From contig NZ_CAXHZL010000005.1 of NCBI RefSeq assembly GCF_964022235.1, forward strand, positions 62,001 to 126,000: a stretch of DNA of 64,000 nucleotides, read 5' to 3'. Positions 1-8,810 of the stretch are shown in pieces. The DNA is from Limimaricola sp964022235 (GTDB lineage: Bacteria > Pseudomonadota > Alphaproteobacteria > Rhodobacterales > Rhodobacteraceae). Under the pieces are notes generated by a model. The model had not been told where the DNA came from and searched no databases. It was given only the letters and a program-made list of their open reading frames with translations. The position numbers and the translations under genes are program-made. Each line of letters starts with the position of its first letter. Position 1 is the first letter of the stretch.

Positions 1-1
1 C

Positions 2-943
2 AAGGGCCACAGCCAGGGCGAATACGTCTTCGACCACGCTTGGGCCGACGCCTTTGAGCGCGCAGGCGGGGACTATTACCCCAAGCTGCAGATCGCGGTG
101 CCCTTCACCCCGGTGACGGGGCGGCGGTTGCTCACCAAGCCCGGCTTCGAGGTCGACGGCATGGCGGCGCTGGTGCAGGGCGCCGTGCAGCTCGCCGCCA
201 ATAATTCCCTTTCCTCGCTACATGTCACCTTCTGCTCACCGGCCGAGGCGGTGGCGGGCGAACAGATGGGACTGATGCGCCGCACGGGCCAGCAGTTTCA
301 CTGGATCGATGAGGGTTATGGCGACTTCGACGGCTTTCTCGCGGCGCTGTCCTCGCGCAAGCGCAAGACCATCCGCAAGGAGCGCGAGGGGGCGCGCGCC
401 TCCGGGCTCGATATCGCGCATCTCACCGGGGACGACCTGAAGCCGCATCACTGGGACGCGGTCTGGGCCTTCTATCAGGACACCGGGCGGCGCAAATGGG
501 GCTCGCCCTATCTCACCCGCGAATTTTTCGAGATCGCGCACGACACCCTGCGCGACGACATGCTGCTGATTCTCGCCTCGGACGCCGACCGGCCGGTGGC
601 GGGCGCGTTGAACCTGATCGGGCGCGACACGCTGTTCGGTCGCTACTGGGGCGCGCTCGAACACCACCCGTTCCTGCATTTCGAGCTATGCTATTATCAG
701 GCGATCGACTGGGCATTGGCGCATGGCATGCCCCGCGTCGAAGCGGGCGCGCAGGGCGAGCACAAGCTGGCGCGAGGTTATCTGCCGGTGGCGACGCAAT
801 CGCTGCACTGGATCGCGGAGCCTAGCTTTCGCGACGCGGTGGCCCGCTATCTCGAGGCCGAGCGCGTGGCGGTGGACGAGGAAATCGAGGTGCTGACGGG
901 CTATGGCCCGTTTCGGCGCACGCGCATGGAGGATCAGGAATGA
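2..943 (+). CDS. COG3146-family acyltransferase (FemAB/GNAT-like), partial at left edge
   Basis: The reading frame is open from base 2, so the gene begins outside the window; about 313 C-terminal codons are visible, against my recollection of 380-395 aa for the family. The GTG at 98 is an internal Val, not the start: conserved residues (KGHSQGEYVFDH, then YYPKLQ and PFTPVTGRR) run straight through it. These motifs mark the COG3146 group of predicted N-acyltransferases, related to peptidoglycan-modifying FemAB proteins; the substrate is unknown. A late conserved segment, EAGAQGEHKLARGY, is also typical. The stop overlaps the next start by 4 nt (ATGA), implying translational coupling with the pterin dehydratase gene. 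The family call is confident; the biochemical role is not. Confidence 0.85.
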   Translation, partial: KGHSQGEYVFDHAWADAFERAGGDYYPKLQIAVPFTPVTGRRLLTKPGFEVDGMAALVQGAVQLAANNSLSSLHVTFCSPAEAVAGEQMGLMRRTGQQFHWIDEGYGDFDGFLAALSSRKRKTIRKEREGARASGLDIAHLTGDDLKPHHWDAVWAFYQDTGRRKWGSPYLTREFFEIAHDTLRDDMLLILASDADRPVAGALNLIGRDTLFGRYWGALEHHPFLHFELCYYQAIDWALAHGMPRVEAGAQGEHKLARGYLPVATQSLHWIAEPSFRDAVARYLEAERVAVDEEIEVLTGYGPFRRTRMEDQE

Positions 944-1227
944 CGGGCACGCTCGACGATGCGGGGCGCAAGACCCTCAGGGCCGCCGGATGGCAGGCCG
1001 AGGAGGACCGCGACGCGGTGACCAAAAGCTTTCGCTTTTCAAACTTTGTTGAAGCCTTCGGCTTCATGACACGCTGCGCTTTATGGGCCGAGAAGTTGAA
1101 TCATCACCCCGAATGGTCCAACAGCTACCGCACCGTGACCGTCACGCTCATGACCCATGACGCGGATGGACTGACAGACCTCGACGCAAAGCTCGCGTCG
1201 AAGATGGACAAGCTGGCGGAGGCCTGA
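940..1227 (+). CDS. phhB: 4a-hydroxytetrahydrobiopterin dehydratase (pterin carbinolamine dehydratase)
   Basis: A 95-aa cytoplasmic protein of the size normal for the family. It dehydrates 4a-hydroxytetrahydropterin formed by aromatic amino acid hydroxylases, regenerating the cofactor. The diagnostic motif EKLNHHPEW is at residues 51-59, with His55, His56, Pro57 and Trp59 being the conserved active-site residues, preceded by the usual aromatic-rich FxFxxFxEAFGFM helix (31-43). It starts at an ATG overlapping the stop of the upstream gene by 4 nt, and its TGA shares one base with the ATG of the downstream MscS gene, so the three are probably one operon. No phenylalanine hydroxylase is in the window, so the source of its substrate here is unknown. 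Confidence 0.9.
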   Translation: MTGTLDDAGRKTLRAAGWQAEEDRDAVTKSFRFSNFVEAFGFMTRCALWAEKLNHHPEWSNSYRTVTVTLMTHDADGLTDLDAKLASKMDKLAEA

Positions 1228-2105
1228 TGCAAGACGTTCTCAACACCGAGCTATGGTCGGGCACCTCGCTCGGCGATCTTCTGACGCTCGAATTTCTCAC
1301 CGCGATCCTTGGAGGCACGCTCAGCGCGATCTTCGTGCTGACGGCGGGTTTCATCATCGCGGGCTGGTTCTCGCGCCGGATCAAGGGGCTGGCCTCGCGC
1401 CATTCCAAGCTCGACCAGACGCTGTTCGACTTTCTCTCCAACATCGTCTGGTACGCCGTGGTCGGCTTTTCGGTGCTGATCGTGCTCAACACGCTCGGGG
1501 TGCGGACCACCTCGGTCGTGGCCGTCATCGGTGCCGCCGGTCTTGCCGTCGGCCTCGCCCTTCAGGGCACGCTGTCGAACGTGGCGGCGGGCGTGATGAT
1601 CGTGCTGTTCCGGCCTTTCAAGCTTGGCGATTTCGTCGTCATCAATGGCCAGATGGGTACGGTGAAGGCGATCTCGCTCAACTACATCGAACTGGCCGAT
1701 CTGCAGAACGTGCAGATCATCGTCCCCAACTCCCAAGTTTGGGGCAACACCATCGTCAGCTATTCGGCCAACCCGACACGCCGCGTGCAGTGGGTCTTCG
1801 GCGTGGGCTACGGCTCGAACCTCGCGGTGGCCGAGAAGACCATCATGGACACGATCATGGCCGACCCGCGCGCCATGAACGACCCCGAGCCTTTCATTCA
1901 GGTGAGCAACTTGGGCGATTTTTCGGTCGATTTCACGGTGCGGGTCTGGTGCGCCAACTCGGACGCATGGGGCTTTCAGACCGACTGCACCCGCAAGGTC
2001 AAGGAAGCGCTCGACAACGCCGGGATCGAGATCCCCTTTCCGACGCGCACCGTCCTTGGCTCTCAGCCCAAGGACGACGAAAAGCAGCGTCACGCCGCGG
2101 AGTAG
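1227..2105 (+). CDS. Small-conductance mechanosensitive channel, MscS family
   Basis: A 292-aa inner-membrane protein matching the basic MscS architecture. Two N-terminal membrane helices lie at about residues 23-48 and 66-92. A pore-lining third helix (about 95-128) is rich in Gly and Ala (VIGAAGLAVGLALQGTLSN) and ends in the FRPFKLGDFV motif that opens the cytoplasmic beta domain. The remaining 165 residues form the usual cytoplasmic vestibule (VPNSQVWGNTIVSYS). The role is osmotic safety valve or small-solute release under membrane tension. It is the last gene of a tightly packed operon (1-nt overlap with the dehydratase gene) and is followed by a strong hairpin terminator at 2131-2157. 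Confidence 0.92.
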   Translation: MQDVLNTELWSGTSLGDLLTLEFLTAILGGTLSAIFVLTAGFIIAGWFSRRIKGLASRHSKLDQTLFDFLSNIVWYAVVGFSVLIVLNTLGVRTTSVVAVIGAAGLAVGLALQGTLSNVAAGVMIVLFRPFKLGDFVVINGQMGTVKAISLNYIELADLQNVQIIVPNSQVWGNTIVSYSANPTRRVQWVFGVGYGSNLAVAEKTIMDTIMADPRAMNDPEPFIQVSNLGDFSVDFTVRVWCANSDAWGFQTDCTRKVKEALDNAGIEIPFPTRTVLGSQPKDDEKQRHAAE

Positions 2106-2130
2106 TTACGCCGTCGCACCTAATGGAAAA

Positions 2131-2157
2131 AAAAGGGGGGCCTCGCGCCCCCCTTTT
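2131..2157. terminator. Bidirectional Rho-independent terminator between MscS and peroxiredoxin genes
   Basis: A 10-bp stem (AAAAGGGGGG paired with CCCCCCTTTT), extendable by one C-G pair, closes a loop of 5-7 nt. It has U-rich tails in both directions and lies between two convergent genes, so it can end transcription from either side. Confidence 0.85.
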
Positions 2158-2167
2158 CACATCGTGA

Positions 2168-2656
2168 TCAGATCGCCGCGGCCATGCTCTCCCCGCCCGA
2201 AATATCGCAGGTTCCGGTCGCCTCCTCGGGGTGCCAGACCTTCACCACCCCGTCCTCGGCCATCAGAGCGTAACGTTTGCTGCGCCGGATGAAGCCGCGA
2301 TCGGGGTTCGAGAACTCCATACCGATGGCGGAGGTGAACGCGCAGGACGCATCGCCGAGCATGGTGATCCCCGCCTGCGCGGCCCCCGTCGCCTCACCCC
2401 AAGCCTTCATCACGAAGGGATCGTTGACCGAAAGGCAGATCACCTCGTCGACACCCTTGCCCCGCAACGCCTCCATCGCGCGGATGAAGCTCGGCACATG
2501 CGCGGTCGAGCAGGTGCCGGTGTAGGCCCCCGGCAGGCCGAAAATCACCACGCGGCGGCCTTCAAGCAGATCGCCCAGCGCAACCTTTTCCGGCCCATCG
2601 GCCCCCATCCGCAGCAGATCCGCCTGTGGCAGCCTGTCTCCAACTGTGATCGTCAT
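2168..2656 (-). CDS. Peroxiredoxin, Prx5/AhpE-like (AhpC/TSA superfamily)
   Basis: A 162-aa cytoplasmic thiol peroxidase that reduces H2O2 and organic hydroperoxides, probably with glutaredoxin/glutathione or thioredoxin as reductant. The peroxidatic Cys49 lies in PGAYTGTCS, a variant of the usual PGAFTPTCS; the second Thr/Pro position is Gly here. Other cysteines are at 74, 105 and 150, and Cys150 (GTCDISGG) is a possible resolving residue. The length matches Prx5-type enzymes. The gene converges on the MscS gene and shares its terminator. The upstream neighbour on the opposite strand is a flavin reductase, but nothing shows that the two work together. Confidence 0.9.
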   Translation of the reverse strand: MTITVGDRLPQADLLRMGADGPEKVALGDLLEGRRVVIFGLPGAYTGTCSTAHVPSFIRAMEALRGKGVDEVICLSVNDPFVMKAWGEATGAAQAGITMLGDASCAFTSAIGMEFSNPDRGFIRRSKRYALMAEDGVVKVWHPEEATGTCDISGGESMAAAI

Positions 2657-2745
2657 GCCTGCGCGCCCTTTCGCGATTGCGGTCGATGGCAGGGGATATA
2701 GTCTGCCGCCCGCAGCCGGGCCACTGAAACCAAGGGGAGGACCGC

Positions 2746-3957
2746 ATGTCCCATTTCGTCGTGATCGGGGCCGGACAGGCCGGATCGTCGCTCGTGGCCA
2801 AGCTGCGGGCCGAGGGCTTCGACGGGCGCATCACCCTGATCGGGGCCGAAACCGCCCCGCCCTACCAACGCCCGCCGCTGTCGAAGGCCTACCTGCTTGG
2901 GGACATGGAAAAGGCGCGGCTCTTTCTGCGGCCCGAGGCGTGGTACGCCGAGCACGACATCGACCTGCGCCTTGGGGTGACGGCAAGCGCGCTCGATGCG
3001 GGTGCCAAGACCGTGACGCTCTCGGACGGCGAAACCCTGCCCTACGAACGTTTGGCTCTCTGCACCGGCGCGCATCCGCGCCGCCTGCCCGCTGCCATCG
3101 GCGGCGATCTGGCGGGCGTCTTCACCATGCGCGATCTGCACGACGCCGACACGCTCGCCCCCGAGATGACCGAAGGCCGCCGCCTGCTGGTGGTCGGCGG
3201 CGGTTACATCGGGCTGGAGGCGGCGGCGGTGGCCGCCAAGCGCGGGCTGAAGGTCACTGTGATCGAGCAGGCCGAACGCATCCTGCAGCGCGTCGCCGCG
3301 CCCGAGACCTCGGCCTTCTTTCGCGATCTGCACGCCCGCCACGGCGTCGAGATTCGCGAGGGCGTGGGCTTGGAGCGGCTCTTGGGCGAAGGGCGCGTCA
3401 CCGGCGCGCGGCTCACGGACGGCACCGAGATCGCGGCCGACTTCGCCATCGTCGGGGTGGGCGTGGCACCGGGCACGGGACTGGCGGAACCGGCGGGCCT
3501 CGCCATCGACAACGGCATCCGCTGCGACATCCACTGCCGCACCTCGGACGAGAGCATCTGGGCTGCGGGCGACTGCGCCTCGCTTTTGTGGGCCGACATG
3601 CGCATTCGGCTCGAGAGCGTCGGCAACGCCATCGACATGGCCGAGAACGCGGCGCTCAACATGCTGGGCCGTGGCGTCGAATACCGCCCCCGCCCGTGGT
3701 TCTGGTCGGATCAGTTCGACACCAAGCTGCAGATCGCGGGGCTGAACGCAGGCTGGGACGCGGTGCATGTCCGCCCCGGCGAGACGCCTGCGCAGGCGTC
3801 GCACTGGTATTACCGGGGCGACAAGCTGATCGCCGTGGACGCGATGAACGACAGCCGCGCCTATATGGTCGGCAAGCGGCTGATCGAAGCGGGCCGCTCG
3901 CCTGACCCGGCGCTTGCCACCGATCCGGCCACCGAGCTCAAGGCGCTGCTCAAATGA
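2746..3957 (+). CDS. NAD(P)/FAD-dependent ferredoxin reductase-like oxidoreductase
   Basis: A 403-aa flavoprotein of the putidaredoxin/rubredoxin reductase type. An N-terminal FAD-binding Rossmann motif (VIGAGQAGSS, residues 6-15) is followed by the family signature PPYQRPPLSK (38-47), a second NAD(P)H-binding motif (VVGGGYIGLEAAA, about 146-158) and a C-terminal FAD motif (WAAGDCAS). It should pass electrons from NAD(P)H to a [2Fe-2S] ferredoxin serving a P450 or dioxygenase; no such partner lies in the window. The ATG follows an AGGGGAGGACCGC ribosome binding site. It overlaps rsmD by 4 nt. The family is well supported; the electron acceptor is unknown. Confidence 0.88.
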   Translation: MSHFVVIGAGQAGSSLVAKLRAEGFDGRITLIGAETAPPYQRPPLSKAYLLGDMEKARLFLRPEAWYAEHDIDLRLGVTASALDAGAKTVTLSDGETLPYERLALCTGAHPRRLPAAIGGDLAGVFTMRDLHDADTLAPEMTEGRRLLVVGGGYIGLEAAAVAAKRGLKVTVIEQAERILQRVAAPETSAFFRDLHARHGVEIREGVGLERLLGEGRVTGARLTDGTEIAADFAIVGVGVAPGTGLAEPAGLAIDNGIRCDIHCRTSDESIWAAGDCASLLWADMRIRLESVGNAIDMAENAALNMLGRGVEYRPRPWFWSDQFDTKLQIAGLNAGWDAVHVRPGETPAQASHWYYRGDKLIAVDAMNDSRAYMVGKRLIEAGRSPDPALATDPATELKALLK

Positions 3958-4514
3958 GGATCATCGCGGGCGCGCATCGCGGCCTAGCGCTGGCCGCCGT
4001 CGGAAAAGGCGACGCGGGGGCGCATCTGCGCCCCACCGCGGACCGGGTGCGCGAGAGCCTGTTCAACGCGCTGGTGGGCGGGCGCTACGGCGATCCGATC
4101 GAGGAGGCGCGGGTGCTCGATCTCTTCGCGGGCACTGGCGCGCTGGGGCTGGAGGCGCTGTCGCGCGGCGCGTCCCATGTCACCTTCGTCGATGACGGGC
4201 GCGTGGCGGGAAAGCTGATCCGCGAGAACGTGGCCAAGTTGCGGGCCGAGGCGTGCACCACGCATCTCAGATGCGACGCCACCCGCCTACCCGCGACCGA
4301 CACCCCCGCGAGCCTCGTCTTTCTCGATCCGCCCTATGGCAAAGGGCTGGGCGCGCAGGCCTTGGCATCGGCCATCGCGGGTGGCTGGATCGCCCCCGGT
4401 GCGCTGATCGTCTGGGAGGAGAGCGCGCCGCAGCCCGCGCCCGAGGGATTCATCCCCCTCGATACGCGCCGCTACGGCGACACCCATGTCACACTTTTAG
4501 AGCGCGACAGCTAA
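3954..4514 (+). CDS. rsmD: 16S rRNA (guanine(966)-N(2))-methyltransferase RsmD
   Basis: A 186-aa SAM-dependent methyltransferase acting on G966 of 16S rRNA during 30S assembly. It has the N-terminal MRIIAGxxRG start, the RPTxDRVRESLFN signature, motif I (LDLFAGTGALGLEALSRGA) and the catalytic DPPY in LVFLDPPYGKGLG. Length and motif order are typical. The start overlaps the stop of the upstream reductase by ATGA, so the two are translationally coupled although functionally unrelated. It converges on map with only 3 nt between stops and no obvious terminator. Confidence 0.95.
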   Translation: MRIIAGAHRGLALAAVGKGDAGAHLRPTADRVRESLFNALVGGRYGDPIEEARVLDLFAGTGALGLEALSRGASHVTFVDDGRVAGKLIRENVAKLRAEACTTHLRCDATRLPATDTPASLVFLDPPYGKGLGAQALASAIAGGWIAPGALIVWEESAPQPAPEGFIPLDTRRYGDTHVTLLERDS

Positions 4515-4517
4515 GTC

Positions 4518-5351
4518 TCAGATGTCCCAAGTGGGATGAAACCGGTCGGCGGGCGACAGGGTGAAGATCTCGTTGCCCTGCGCGGTGATGCCGATGGTGT
4601 GCTCGAACTGCGCCGAGAGCGACTTGTCGCGGGTCACGGCGGTCCAGTCGTCGCCCAGCACCTTGGTCTCGGGGCGGCCTAGGTTCACCATCGGCTCAAT
4701 GGTGAAGAACATGCCCTCCTCCAGCACCGGCCCGGTCCCGGGGCGGCCGTAATGCAGCACGTTGGGCGGCGCGTGGAACACCTTTCCGATGCCATGGCCG
4801 CAGAAATCGCGCACCACCGACATGCGGTTTTCCTCGACGAAGCTCTGGATCGCGTGACCGATGTCGCCGAATGTGTTGCCCGGCCGCGCGACCTCGATCC
4901 CCTTCATCAGCGCGTCATGCGTCACCTGAATCAGCCGCTCGGCCTTGCGCGGCAGCTTTCCGGCCACATACATCCGGCTGGTATCGCCATAAAAACCGTC
5001 GACGATCACGGTGACGTCGACATTGAGGATATCGCCGTCTTTCAGCTTCTTGTCGCCCGGAATGCCGTGGCAGACCACGTGGTTGACCGAGATGCAGCTG
5101 GCGTGCTGGTAGCCCTTGTAGCCGATCGTGGCGCTCTTGGCATTGGCCTGATCGATCAGGTCGGTGATGACCCGGTCGATCTCCGATGTGCGCTGCCCCA
5201 CGACGACATGCTCGGCGATATCGTCGAGGATCGTGGCCGCGAGGCGCCCGGCACGGTTCATGCCCCCGAAGTCCTCGAGATCGTGGATGCGGATGCCATC
5301 ACGGGTCAGGCGGCCCTTGCGTTCGTCGGCGGCGGTCTCGTCCAAAGTCAT
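4518..5351 (-). CDS. map: Type I methionine aminopeptidase
   Basis: A 277-aa cytosolic dinuclear-metal protease that removes N-terminal Met from nascent proteins. Metal-ligand segments are visible: DVTVIVDGFYGDTSRMY (two Asp), CGHGIG (His), FFTIEPM (Glu) and QFEHTI (Glu). The longer upstream reading frame is antisense to the cinA-like gene. I chose the ATG at 5351 because the family homology begins there and a GGGATAGAGGTG ribosome binding site precedes it. It diverges from the cinA-like gene across a 117-bp gap that must hold both promoters. Confidence 0.95.
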   Translation of the reverse strand: MTLDETAADERKGRLTRDGIRIHDLEDFGGMNRAGRLAATILDDIAEHVVVGQRTSEIDRVITDLIDQANAKSATIGYKGYQHASCISVNHVVCHGIPGDKKLKDGDILNVDVTVIVDGFYGDTSRMYVAGKLPRKAERLIQVTHDALMKGIEVARPGNTFGDIGHAIQSFVEENRMSVVRDFCGHGIGKVFHAPPNVLHYGRPGTGPVLEEGMFFTIEPMVNLGRPETKVLGDDWTAVTRDKSLSAQFEHTIGITAQGNEIFTLSPADRFHPTWDI

Positions 5352-5468
5352 CACCTCTATCCCTTTCGTCCTGAAATAGGCCTTATGCAGAGCGGAATCC
5401 ACCCGCCCGCGTGGAAATGGATGCCGCCCCGGCCTATACCTTGAAACAGCCAACCGGAGCCCGCCCCC

Positions 5469-6203
5469 ATGACCGACCAGATGACCAACCCCACCGCCGC
5501 CATGCTCGTGATCGGGGACGAGATTCTTTCGGGGCGCACCCGCGATAGCAACATGCATCATCTGGCAAAGGAATTGACGCTGCGTGGCATCGACCTGCGC
5601 GAAAGCCGGGTCGTCTCGGACGATCACGAGATCATCGTCGCGGCGGTGCGGGCCCTGTCGGCGGCGCATGACCATGTCTTCACCTCTGGCGGCATCGGCC
5701 CGACGCATGACGACATCACCGCCGAGGCCGTCGCCGCCGCGATGGGCACGCCCATCGGCATCCGCGACGACGCGCGCGCGATTCTCGCCGCGCATTACGA
5801 GGCGCGCGGCGTTGAGCTGAACGCCGCCCGCCTGCGCATGGCGCGCATCCCCGACGGCGCCGCTCTCATCGACAATCCGATCAGCGCCGCGCCGGGGTTC
5901 AGCTTGCGCAACGTGCACGTCATGGCAGGTGTGCCGCGCATCTTCGAAGCGATGCTGGCGGGGCTCTTGCCCCGGATCCCCGGCGGGCGCCCGGTGCTGT
6001 CGCAGTCTTTCCGCATCGAGCGCGGCGAGGGCGACGTGGCCGAGTCGCTCTCGGATCTCGCCAAGGCGCATCCAATGCTGGCCATCGGCTCCTATCCGTT
6101 TTCCGAAAACGGCGTCACCGGCACCAACATCGTGATCCGCGGCAGCGACGGGGCCGAGATCGAGGCGGTGCTGGTAACGCTGTCCGAGCAATTCCCGGCG
6201 TGA
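5469..6203 (+). CDS. CinA-like molybdopterin-binding domain protein (COG1058)
   Basis: A 244-aa protein with the MoCF/MoaB-like fold of CinA N-terminal domains: AAMLVIGDEILSGRTRDSN at residues 11-29 and TSGGIGPTHDDITAEAVA near residue 80. It lacks the C-terminal nicotinamide mononucleotide deamidase domain of full CinA (about 400 aa), so it belongs to the stand-alone COG1058 group, some of which hydrolyse ADP-ribose or FAD-type pyrophosphates. The exact activity is not shown. The stop overlaps the GTG start of the following GNAT gene by 4 nt. Confidence 0.85.
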   Translation: MTDQMTNPTAAMLVIGDEILSGRTRDSNMHHLAKELTLRGIDLRESRVVSDDHEIIVAAVRALSAAHDHVFTSGGIGPTHDDITAEAVAAAMGTPIGIRDDARAILAAHYEARGVELNAARLRMARIPDGAALIDNPISAAPGFSLRNVHVMAGVPRIFEAMLAGLLPRIPGGRPVLSQSFRIERGEGDVAESLSDLAKAHPMLAIGSYPFSENGVTGTNIVIRGSDGAEIEAVLVTLSEQFPA

Positions 6204-6886
6204 CGCCTGACGCGGGCTTTGCCGCGCTCGCCGCTACATGGCCGGCCCGCGCCGTGCGCGATCTCGGCCCGGTGCGGCTTCGCGACGGCGCGGGCGGCGG
6301 GTCCCGGGTCTCGGCAGCGACGCTGGAAGGGCCGTTCGAAGCGCGCGACATCGAGGCTGCAGAGGCCGCGATGCATCTAGAGGGATACACGCCCCTGTTC
6401 ATGGTCCGCGCGGGCGAGGAGGCGCTCGACGCGGTGCTCGCAGCGCGGGGCTATATTTTGGCGGACCCGACGCTGATCCTCGCGGCCCCTCTCGATGCGC
6501 TCGACATCGCCGCGCCTGAGGCGGACTGGCCGCCTACCGCCGATCAGCTCGCACTTTGGGCCGATGGCGGCATTGGTCCCTCGCGCATCGCGGTGATGGA
6601 ACGGGTCGCAGCACCCAAGGCCGTGCTGGACCATCCCGGCGGCTGCGCCTTCGTGGGCCGCCACGGGAGCGTCGCCATGCTGCACGCGCTTGAGGTCGCG
6701 GCCTCGGCGCGCCGCCGTGGCGTCGGTCGGGCGCTGATGGAGATGGCGGCGGGCTGGGCGCGGGCCCAAGGTGCCCTCACACTCACCCTCGCCGTGACCC
6801 GCGCCAACGCCCCGGCCCGCGCGCTCTATGCGGGCTTGGGCTACGCGGAGGTCACCTCTTACCATTACCGGCGCGGGGCGGCATGA
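6200..6886 (+). CDS. GNAT-family N-acetyltransferase
   Basis: A 228-aa protein with an acetyl-CoA-binding GNAT core in its C-terminal half: ALEVAASARRRGVGRALM matches motif A (V-x-x-x-x-R-x-x-G-x-G/A), followed by the motif B region ARALYAGLGYAEV. The N-terminal half is poorly conserved and may carry a degenerate second GNAT repeat. The start is GTG at 6200, overlapping the stop of the cinA-like gene (GTGA). The substrate is unknown. It sits in the middle of a four-gene overlapping cluster ending with the OmpA-like gene. Confidence 0.85.
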   Translation: MTPDAGFAALAATWPARAVRDLGPVRLRDGAGGGSRVSAATLEGPFEARDIEAAEAAMHLEGYTPLFMVRAGEEALDAVLAARGYILADPTLILAAPLDALDIAAPEADWPPTADQLALWADGGIGPSRIAVMERVAAPKAVLDHPGGCAFVGRHGSVAMLHALEVAASARRRGVGRALMEMAAGWARAQGALTLTLAVTRANAPARALYAGLGYAEVTSYHYRRGAA

Positions 6887-7788
6887 TCCGCGCGGCGCTG
6901 CTGCTGGTTCTGTGGCCCGGCATCGGCGCGGCGCTGGAGCTTCCGGTGCCGGCAGGGGCCGTGCTCACCGCCGAGACGCAACGCGAGACCGAGGACTACG
7001 CCCTGCCCATCGGCCCGGCGCAGGACGCCCCACCCCCTATGACGCCGATCACGGGTCGGATCGAGACGCGGGCTTGGCGCATCACCCCGAACGCGCCGCC
7101 CCCTGCGGGTCTGATCGCGCCGATCCGCGCGGCGCTGGAGGCTTCGGGCTTCGATATCCTGCTCGACTGTGCGGCCGAGGCCTGCGGCGGCTTCGACTTT
7201 CGCTTCGGCACCGAGGTGCTGCCACCGCCCGAGATGCATGTCGATCTTGGCAGTTTTCGGTTCCTGTCGGCGCGGCGCGATACGCCCCGAGGCCCCGAGG
7301 CGGTCAGCGCGCTGGCGAGCCGAACCGGCAACACCGGACATCTGCAGGTGATTTCGGTGACGCCCGAAGGGGCACCCCCCGTCGCCCCGTCCCCTGCCCC
7401 CCCTCCGCCCGCCGGAGAGATTGCCTCGGCGCTCTCGCGAGACGGCCATGCCGTGCTCGACGGGATCGCCTTTGCCCCCGGCGCCGCGACGCTCGGGGCG
7501 GGCGGCGGCCCTGCCCTCGCGGCGCTGGCCGCATGGCTTTCCGCCAACCCGAAGCTGCGCATCGTGCTGGTGGGCCATACCGACATGACGGGCGCGCTCG
7601 ATGCCAACATCGCCCTGTCACGCCGCCGCGCCGAAGCGGTGCGCGACCGGCTCCTGCGCGATCACGGGCTGGGCCGCGAACGGATCGACGCCCAAGGGGC
7701 CGGATGGCTGGCCCCGCGCGCCACCAACGCCACAAAGGCGGGCCGCGCCGCCAACCGGCGGGTCGAAGCCGTGGTTTCCGGGGGTTGA
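6883..7788 (+). CDS. OmpA-family envelope protein
   Basis: A 301-aa exported protein. A signal peptide (MIRAALLLVLWPGIGAALE) precedes a region of about 140 residues without recognisable homology, then a Pro-rich linker (APPVAPSPAPPPPAG, near 160-180). The C-terminal OmpA-like peptidoglycan-binding domain follows (VGHTDMTGALDANIALSRRRAEAV, then NRRVEAVV), with the conserved Asp and Arg residues that bind diaminopimelate. The likely role is anchoring an outer-membrane or periplasmic element to the cell wall. It overlaps the GNAT gene by 4 nt, so it is probably the last gene of that operon. Confidence 0.88.
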   Translation: MIRAALLLVLWPGIGAALELPVPAGAVLTAETQRETEDYALPIGPAQDAPPPMTPITGRIETRAWRITPNAPPPAGLIAPIRAALEASGFDILLDCAAEACGGFDFRFGTEVLPPPEMHVDLGSFRFLSARRDTPRGPEAVSALASRTGNTGHLQVISVTPEGAPPVAPSPAPPPPAGEIASALSRDGHAVLDGIAFAPGAATLGAGGGPALAALAAWLSANPKLRIVLVGHTDMTGALDANIALSRRRAEAVRDRLLRDHGLGRERIDAQGAGWLAPRATNATKAGRAANRRVEAVVSGG

Positions 7789-7832
7789 TCTTCGCCTGCC
7801 GCGTGCTTTCCTTTCACACGAAGGAGAGACGC

Positions 7833-8801
7833 ATGGCAGGGCATTCGCACGACCATGGGCGAGGATATGGCCACGGCCACGGTTCCGGCGGCGGCCACGG
7901 CCATCACTATCACATCGACCCCGAAGCGGGCGATTGGCGCGTGGCGGGGGCGATCGCGGTCAACCTCGTTCTGACGGTGGTGCAGATCATCGGCGGCATC
8001 GTCTCGGGCAGCCTCGCGCTCATCGCCGACGCGCTGCACAACCTGTCTGACGCGGTGTCGCTGGTCATCGCCTTTGCCGCGCGCAAGATCGCCCGGCGTC
8101 CCGCCGATGCCGAAATGACCTTCGGCTACGGGCGAGCCGAGGTGGTGGCGGCGTTGGTGAACTACACCTCGCTGATCCTGATCGGGCTTTACCTTGGCTA
8201 CGAGGCCATCGCGCGGTTCTTCTCGCCAGAGCCGGTGGCGGGCTGGATCATGGTCTGGGTCGCGGGTCTCGCACTCGTGGTCGATCTGGTGACGGCGGCG
8301 CTCACCTATTCGATGTCGAAGGACAGCGTGAACATCCGCGCCGCCTTCCTGCACAACCTTGCCGACGCGCTGGGCTCGGTCGCGGTCATCGTCGCGGGCG
8401 TGGCGGTGCTGGTGTTCGACTGGGCTTGGGTCGATCCGGTGGTGACGCTGGCGATCGCGGGCTACATCCTGTGGATGTCCTTCGCGCAGATCGGCGGGGT
8501 GATCCGCATCCTGATGCTCGGCGCGCCGCCCGATCTCGACACGCGCGCCGTGCTCGACCACCTGCGCGGCCTCGACGGCGTGGCCTCGGTCCACCACGTG
8601 CACCTGTGGCAAATGCAGGAGAACGCGGCCGCACTCGACGCGCATGTCTCGGTGGCCGAAGGGCGCTGGTCCGAGGCCGACGGCATCAAGGCGCGCATCA
8701 AGCACGCGCTGGGCGAAAGGTTCGGCATCGGTCACGTGACGCTCGAGATGGAATGCGCCTGCCACAGCTGCGAAGGCGCGAACGCCATCGGCCACGGATG
8801 A
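7833..8801 (+). CDS. Cation diffusion facilitator (CDF) metal exporter
   Basis: A 322-aa inner-membrane protein that should export Zn2+, Co2+ or Cd2+ in exchange for protons. The N-terminal 30 residues are His/Gly-rich (HSHDHGRGYGHGHG), a cytoplasmic metal-collecting region. Six membrane helices carry the CDF metal-site motifs ADALHNLSD in TM2 and HNLADALGS in TM5. A cytoplasmic C-terminal domain ends with a His/Cys-containing tail (CACHSCEG). I chose the ATG at 7833 because an AAGGAG site lies 6 nt upstream; the frame is open for 1 kb before it but antisense-like. The specific metal cannot be read from the sequence. Confidence 0.93.
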   Translation: MAGHSHDHGRGYGHGHGSGGGHGHHYHIDPEAGDWRVAGAIAVNLVLTVVQIIGGIVSGSLALIADALHNLSDAVSLVIAFAARKIARRPADAEMTFGYGRAEVVAALVNYTSLILIGLYLGYEAIARFFSPEPVAGWIMVWVAGLALVVDLVTAALTYSMSKDSVNIRAAFLHNLADALGSVAVIVAGVAVLVFDWAWVDPVVTLAIAGYILWMSFAQIGGVIRILMLGAPPDLDTRAVLDHLRGLDGVASVHHVHLWQMQENAAALDAHVSVAEGRWSEADGIKARIKHALGERFGIGHVTLEMECACHSCEGANAIGHG

Positions 8802-8810
8802 TGGCGAACG

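Noticed and set aside
98..943. GTG at 98 as the start of the first gene.
   Set aside because: Conserved family sequence continues upstream to the window edge, so the gene is truncated by the window.
4518..6191. Extended minus-strand frame upstream of map.
   Set aside because: It is antisense to the cinA-like gene; Map homology and a ribosome binding site begin at 5351.
6828..7832. Open frame upstream of the CDF exporter.
   Set aside because: It is out of frame with and inside the OmpA-like gene; the exporter starts at 7833 with AAGGAG.
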